Positions 61,108-64,000 of a DNA stretch of 64,000 bases are shown here, piece by piece. Source of the DNA: Bacteroidales bacterium (lineage in GTDB: Bacteria; Bacteroidota; Bacteroidia; Bacteroidales; UBA932). Each line of letters begins with the position of its first letter. The stretch's first letter is position 1. The translations under genes and the position numbers were made by a program. Location: assembly GCA_023667095.1 (NCBI GenBank), contig JAMPAT010000007.1, positions 1-64,000 of the forward strand, in the 5' to 3' direction. The notes below the pieces were generated by a model. It saw only the letters and a program-made list of their open reading frames with translations. It made no database searches and had not been told where the DNA came from.

Positions 61108-62427
61108 CTATTTTAGTGATTCCTCAATCAGCTTCAGTTCTTCCGGAGTATAGCATGTCACTGTCACGTCCTCTCCTGCAGCTGCAGATACATGGCTCAG
61201 GAAGAACAGGAACTTTTCGTAGTTTCCGCCAAAGCCGGGCATCTCTTCAGAAGTAAGTGCATATAATGAGCGGAAAGCCTTTTTGTAGACATCCCATCCA
61301 TATTTCTCCTTTATCCTTAGGAATGTATAGTGCAGGGCATCACCGTTGTTTCTTGCGATTCCGCTTCCGATTGTCTCGTCATAGAATATTTTGTAATAGT
61401 CTATAATCTCACGTCCGAGGTACAGCACGTTCCTCTGGCTGACTGCACCTCCACATGTCTCCAGGGCGTATGACATCCTGAAATTGGCAAAAATCTCGTC
61501 ATTCCAGTTCCACTGTCCGTTGCCGGATACAGTTCCTGGAGAGAAAGTATGTCCTATCTCATGGAGCACACCGAAATTCCAGTCTCCGTTTTCAGCAGTA
61601 TTTTTCAGCAGCTTTTCGATTCCGACGTGGTTGTTCCACAGGATAGGGTTTCCTGCGAGTGCCCAGTATCCCGGTTCAATGCCTGGAGTTGTGAGTACTG
61701 TGATTCTTTCTCCGTTGTATGGACAGTCCCCGACAAGGTCAGCATAGCTTTCATATACCCTGTCAAGGTTTTCAAGCCATTTGTCGACATCTGTGTCAGG
61801 GATACAGGTCTTGTCCCTGTCAATGGCGAGGCTGATATGTCTTCCGGAACGGAAATACATCTGTGTATCAGTTACCTCGTCTACGCAGATGTCGTCAAAC
61901 CATGCTTCCCCGAGAGCTGTTCCCCCGTTGTATGTTCCTCCGAAATTTCCAAGGTTGCAGCATATTTCGGCTGTTCCTGAAGGTGACGGTACAAAATCAA
62001 TATAGACTTCCTGCCAGTCTGTGTCTCCATAGACAAATTCAGATGCATTCCAGATTTGCTGGCTGTCATCTGTCTTGACAGTGAGTATTGCTCCGCGTCC
62101 TTCCTGTACTCCGCGTGTACGCAGCTTCGCGCCCATCCTGTAAAGTTTTCCCGGATCAAGTTTTTCAACCAGATGGCTGATATATAGATATCCTCTTGTG
62201 TCAGAGCTCAGAAAGATGCATCCGGTTGAGTCGGTTCCTTCATTGGACCTGTAGGAGGCTGATGCGCCTTCAGACGGTTCTCCTCCCTGTCTCCATTCAC
62301 CGGAGGCAAGAGGGTCCTTGTCAAATGAAGTCCTGTATATAGGGCCTGCCGAGCACGCCCCTGTGATTACTGAACCTGCCATCAGGATGGCGGCCATATT
62401 ATAAAATGCTCTCATTTTAAATATCAT
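61108..62427 (-). CDS. M60-like metallopeptidase with N-terminal CBM-like domain (1)
   Basis: M60-like (enhancin-type) zinc peptidases cut O-glycosylated proteins such as mucins. The 439-aa protein has a signal (SVITGACSAG, possibly lipidated). A galactose-binding-like sandwich spans about residues 30-185 (GEAWFDDICVDEV closes it). The zinc site is HEIGH (289-293), and E311 follows in GQWNWNDEIF. The gluzincin pattern HExxH-x(8,28)-E is met with 17 residues between. GYWALAGNPILW before the site is shared with the next gene. The ATG at 62427 touches the stop of the upstream paralogue; an ATG at 62415 is also possible. Confidence 0.85.
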   Translation of the reverse strand: MIFKMRAFYNMAAILMAGSVITGACSAGPIYRTSFDKDPLASGEWRQGGEPSEGASASYRSNEGTDSTGCIFLSSDTRGYLYISHLVEKLDPGKLYRMGAKLRTRGVQEGRGAILTVKTDDSQQIWNASEFVYGDTDWQEVYIDFVPSPSGTAEICCNLGNFGGTYNGGTALGEAWFDDICVDEVTDTQMYFRSGRHISLAIDRDKTCIPDTDVDKWLENLDRVYESYADLVGDCPYNGERITVLTTPGIEPGYWALAGNPILWNNHVGIEKLLKNTAENGDWNFGVLHEIGHTFSPGTVSGNGQWNWNDEIFANFRMSYALETCGGAVSQRNVLYLGREIIDYYKIFYDETIGSGIARNNGDALHYTFLRIKEKYGWDVYKKAFRSLYALTSEEMPGFGGNYEKFLFFLSHVSAAAGEDVTVTCYTPEELKLIEESLK

Positions 62428-63801
62428 TTATTGCAATTGCTTGCGTATGGATTCAAGTTCCTGTGCCGTGAAGAAGTTAAGGGCGTTGATATCACGTCCG
62501 TGTACTTCTGTTGCATAGCGTGACAATGTGTTTACGAAATAGATGAACTTGTCATAGCCGGAACCGCCGTTGCCACCGTTCTGCTGCAGATATTTGAATG
62601 TTCTGCAGAACGGTTCCCAGCCGATTGTCCCTTCATCGGCAAGACGGGCAAGCATATAATGTATGCCGTTGTCATTGACTTTGGTACCGATTGTCTTGTC
62701 GTAGTCTATCCTGTACATGTCAAGAATCTCGTTTCCTGTATAGATGCGTTTCCCGTCTGTACCGTCCATGTAGACCTTTCCGTTGTTCCTGGCAAGTCCG
62801 TAGTGCATCCTGAAATTTGCGAACATCTCATCGTTCCAGTTCCAAGACGAGTTTCCGAGATTGAACACATGTCCCATTTCGTGCATCAGGCCGAAGCACC
62901 AGTCGTCATAGTCCTTCATCTGTGCAAAAGACTCTTCTACAGCAGTATAGTTCATGCTCCAAAGGATAGGGTATCCTGCAAGTGCCCAGTATCCGGAATA
63001 TATTCCACGTGTGGTCTGTATTGCAAGCTTGCGCCCTTCGTGAGGTGCTGCACCCATAAGTTCCGTGTATGAGACATACATCATGTCCAGGCGTTCAAGC
63101 CATTTGCTGAGTACGGTTGTCGGCACGGTGACTTTTGACGGTTCGATATAGATTTTCACATGCTCTCCTTCAAGTGTGAACAGTTCGTCTGAAATCTTCT
63201 TGACACTTATGTTGTCAAAATATGCCGTGCCGGTGGAACGCCCTCCATTTGCCATTCCTCCCTGCCAGAACCCAAGGGCTGCTGAAATCGTTGCCTCCCC
63301 GTTGTCGTCTGACATGAAGTCCATTGTTACGGTTGTCCATTGTTTCAGGTCAGTGCCGTAGAGATACCGTGATGAATTCCAGTACTGCTTTGTGTTAGGG
63401 CTGAACACTACCGGGCCGGTGCCTTCCCCGCTCGGGATGTCTGAATACCTTATCCTGGCCGTTATCCTGTACATCTGGTCGGGTTCAAGTCCTGTGAGCC
63501 TCTGCTCGACAGCTATGCAGCATTTCCCGTTTTCAGGAAGCTGCTGTATCTTCAGGCATCTGCTGTCCTTGACTCCCTGGCCTTCGACAATTTCAAGTAT
63601 GGCCTTGCTTCCGTTGTAATAATCCTTGACAGTCCATCCGTCAAGTCCCTCCTCAAAGGTGCCGTTCACAATCTGTATGGCATACGGATCTTCTATGACA
63701 GGTGGAACATCCGGGCCTTCCGGAGTCACGTTCCCGCTGCTGCAGGATATCAGTCCTGCCAATAATGCCATGGCACAAAGACGTTCTGTGTAGCTTTTCA
63801 T
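62428..63801 (-). CDS. M60-like metallopeptidase with N-terminal CBM-like domain (2)
   Basis: The 457-aa lipoprotein (MKSYTERLCAMALLAGLISC, C20) is a paralogue of the next gene. A CBM4/9-like sandwich occupies about residues 40-205 (IVNGTFEEGLDGWTV; GTAYFDNISVKKI). The zinc site is HEMGH (307-311) with E325 in SSWNWNDEMF, 13 residues after the second His. GYWALAGYPILW is common to both copies. The CBM may hold the enzyme on the glycan of its target. It is the first complete gene of the operon in this window; a terminator-like hairpin lies just upstream at 63865-63903. Confidence 0.86.
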   Translation of the reverse strand: MKSYTERLCAMALLAGLISCSSGNVTPEGPDVPPVIEDPYAIQIVNGTFEEGLDGWTVKDYYNGSKAILEIVEGQGVKDSRCLKIQQLPENGKCCIAVEQRLTGLEPDQMYRITARIRYSDIPSGEGTGPVVFSPNTKQYWNSSRYLYGTDLKQWTTVTMDFMSDDNGEATISAALGFWQGGMANGGRSTGTAYFDNISVKKISDELFTLEGEHVKIYIEPSKVTVPTTVLSKWLERLDMMYVSYTELMGAAPHEGRKLAIQTTRGIYSGYWALAGYPILWSMNYTAVEESFAQMKDYDDWCFGLMHEMGHVFNLGNSSWNWNDEMFANFRMHYGLARNNGKVYMDGTDGKRIYTGNEILDMYRIDYDKTIGTKVNDNGIHYMLARLADEGTIGWEPFCRTFKYLQQNGGNGGSGYDKFIYFVNTLSRYATEVHGRDINALNFFTAQELESIRKQLQ

Positions 63802-63864
63802 TCTAAAGAGTTGTCTAAATTTTATCGGAAAGTCTTATATACTTTTCCTTTCCTGGAATGTAAT

Positions 63865-63903
63865 GAGGATGAGGACGGTATATTTGGGTCCGTCCCCATC
63901 CTC
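63865..63903 (-). terminator. hairpin after the partial gene at the right edge
   Basis: A 14-bp stem with one G-T pair (63865-63878 with 63890-63903) encloses an 11-nt loop, 15 nt after the stop at 63918. A weak T run follows. It may attenuate transcription into the M60 operon instead of stopping it, since no clear promoter is seen between 63802 and 63864. Confidence 0.5.
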
Positions 63904-63917
63904 CCGATGACCTGCAG

Positions 63918-64000
63918 CTATTGCGCAGGCGTAAGTTCTATCTGTATAGGAAATCCTCCGTTTGCTGCGTTGGCATAGTCCATTACAGTAAGGTCAAAAT
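63918..64000 (-). CDS. C-terminal end of an unknown protein (cut by window edge)
   Basis: The last 26 codons read FDLTVMDYANAANGGFPIQI and end ELTPAQ-stop. The rest lies beyond the window. The position before the M60 genes suggests a surface lipoprotein or glycan-binding protein of the same locus, but the fragment is too short to assign. Confidence 0.55.
   Translation of the reverse strand, partial: FDLTVMDYANAANGGFPIQIELTPAQ

Overview
The window reads as chromosomal DNA of a gut-type Bacteroidales bacterium. The signs are a SusC/SusD pair, a hybrid two-component regulator, a fused SecDF, many Bacteroidetes lipoproteins, almost no Shine-Dalgarno sites, and promoters of the Bacteroidetes form TTTG-N19-TAnnTTTG (for example before dnaE and before both tRNA genes). 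The genus cannot be fixed from what is visible.

Layout. 1-4071: the start of an AAA-ATPase-like gene (cut by the left edge) and dnaE. 4210-23207: a polysaccharide utilisation locus for uronic-acid glycans, probably glycosaminoglycans. A very large lyase (PL8 domain fused to a heparinase II/III domain) is divergent from GH88 unsaturated glucuronyl hydrolase, SusC, SusD, a stand-alone heparinase-type lipoprotein, a small lipoprotein, a fimbrillin/FISUMP surface lipoprotein and an HTCS regulator. The lyases would cut the polymer, SusCD would import the fragments, GH88 would remove the unsaturated uronic acid, and the HTCS would sense the product. No sulfatase is present in the locus. 23214-24563: an AAA_14/DUF4143 ATPase preceded by short repeats. 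24760-34380: secDF, a PD40-type protein, NfeD, tRNA-Ser(GCT), a lipoprotein/outer-membrane pair, a GNAT acetyltransferase and an OmpA/TPR lipoprotein.

34525-39576: a sigma-54 activator, lptE, a TPR gene and secG form a tight operon, followed by a ClpB-type disaggregase that lacks the N domain. The gap before clpB carries a palindrome and a sequence close to the sigma-54 -24/-12 consensus, so the nearby activator may control it. 39637-41034: a Fic gene flanked by 50-bp imperfect direct repeats that copy the 3' end of the neighbouring S46 peptidase gene; it looks like an inserted cassette. 41012-47089: S46 dipeptidyl-peptidase, membrane polyferredoxin and C69 dipeptidase. 47225-49412: small exported protein, nitroreductase, pheS.

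49413-51710: a gene-poor stretch with an array of degenerate 84-bp repeats, each holding a 37-nt hairpin, then tRNA-Gly(GCC) and several inverted repeats. 51711-53219: catalase. 53763-64000: a minus-strand host-glycan operon with two tandem M60-like peptidases, a six-hairpin glycosidase-like protein, GH97 and GH110 alpha-galactosidases and a sialate O-acetylesterase-type esterase. This set suits mucin or blood-group-B-like O-glycoproteins; its upstream part lies beyond the right edge.
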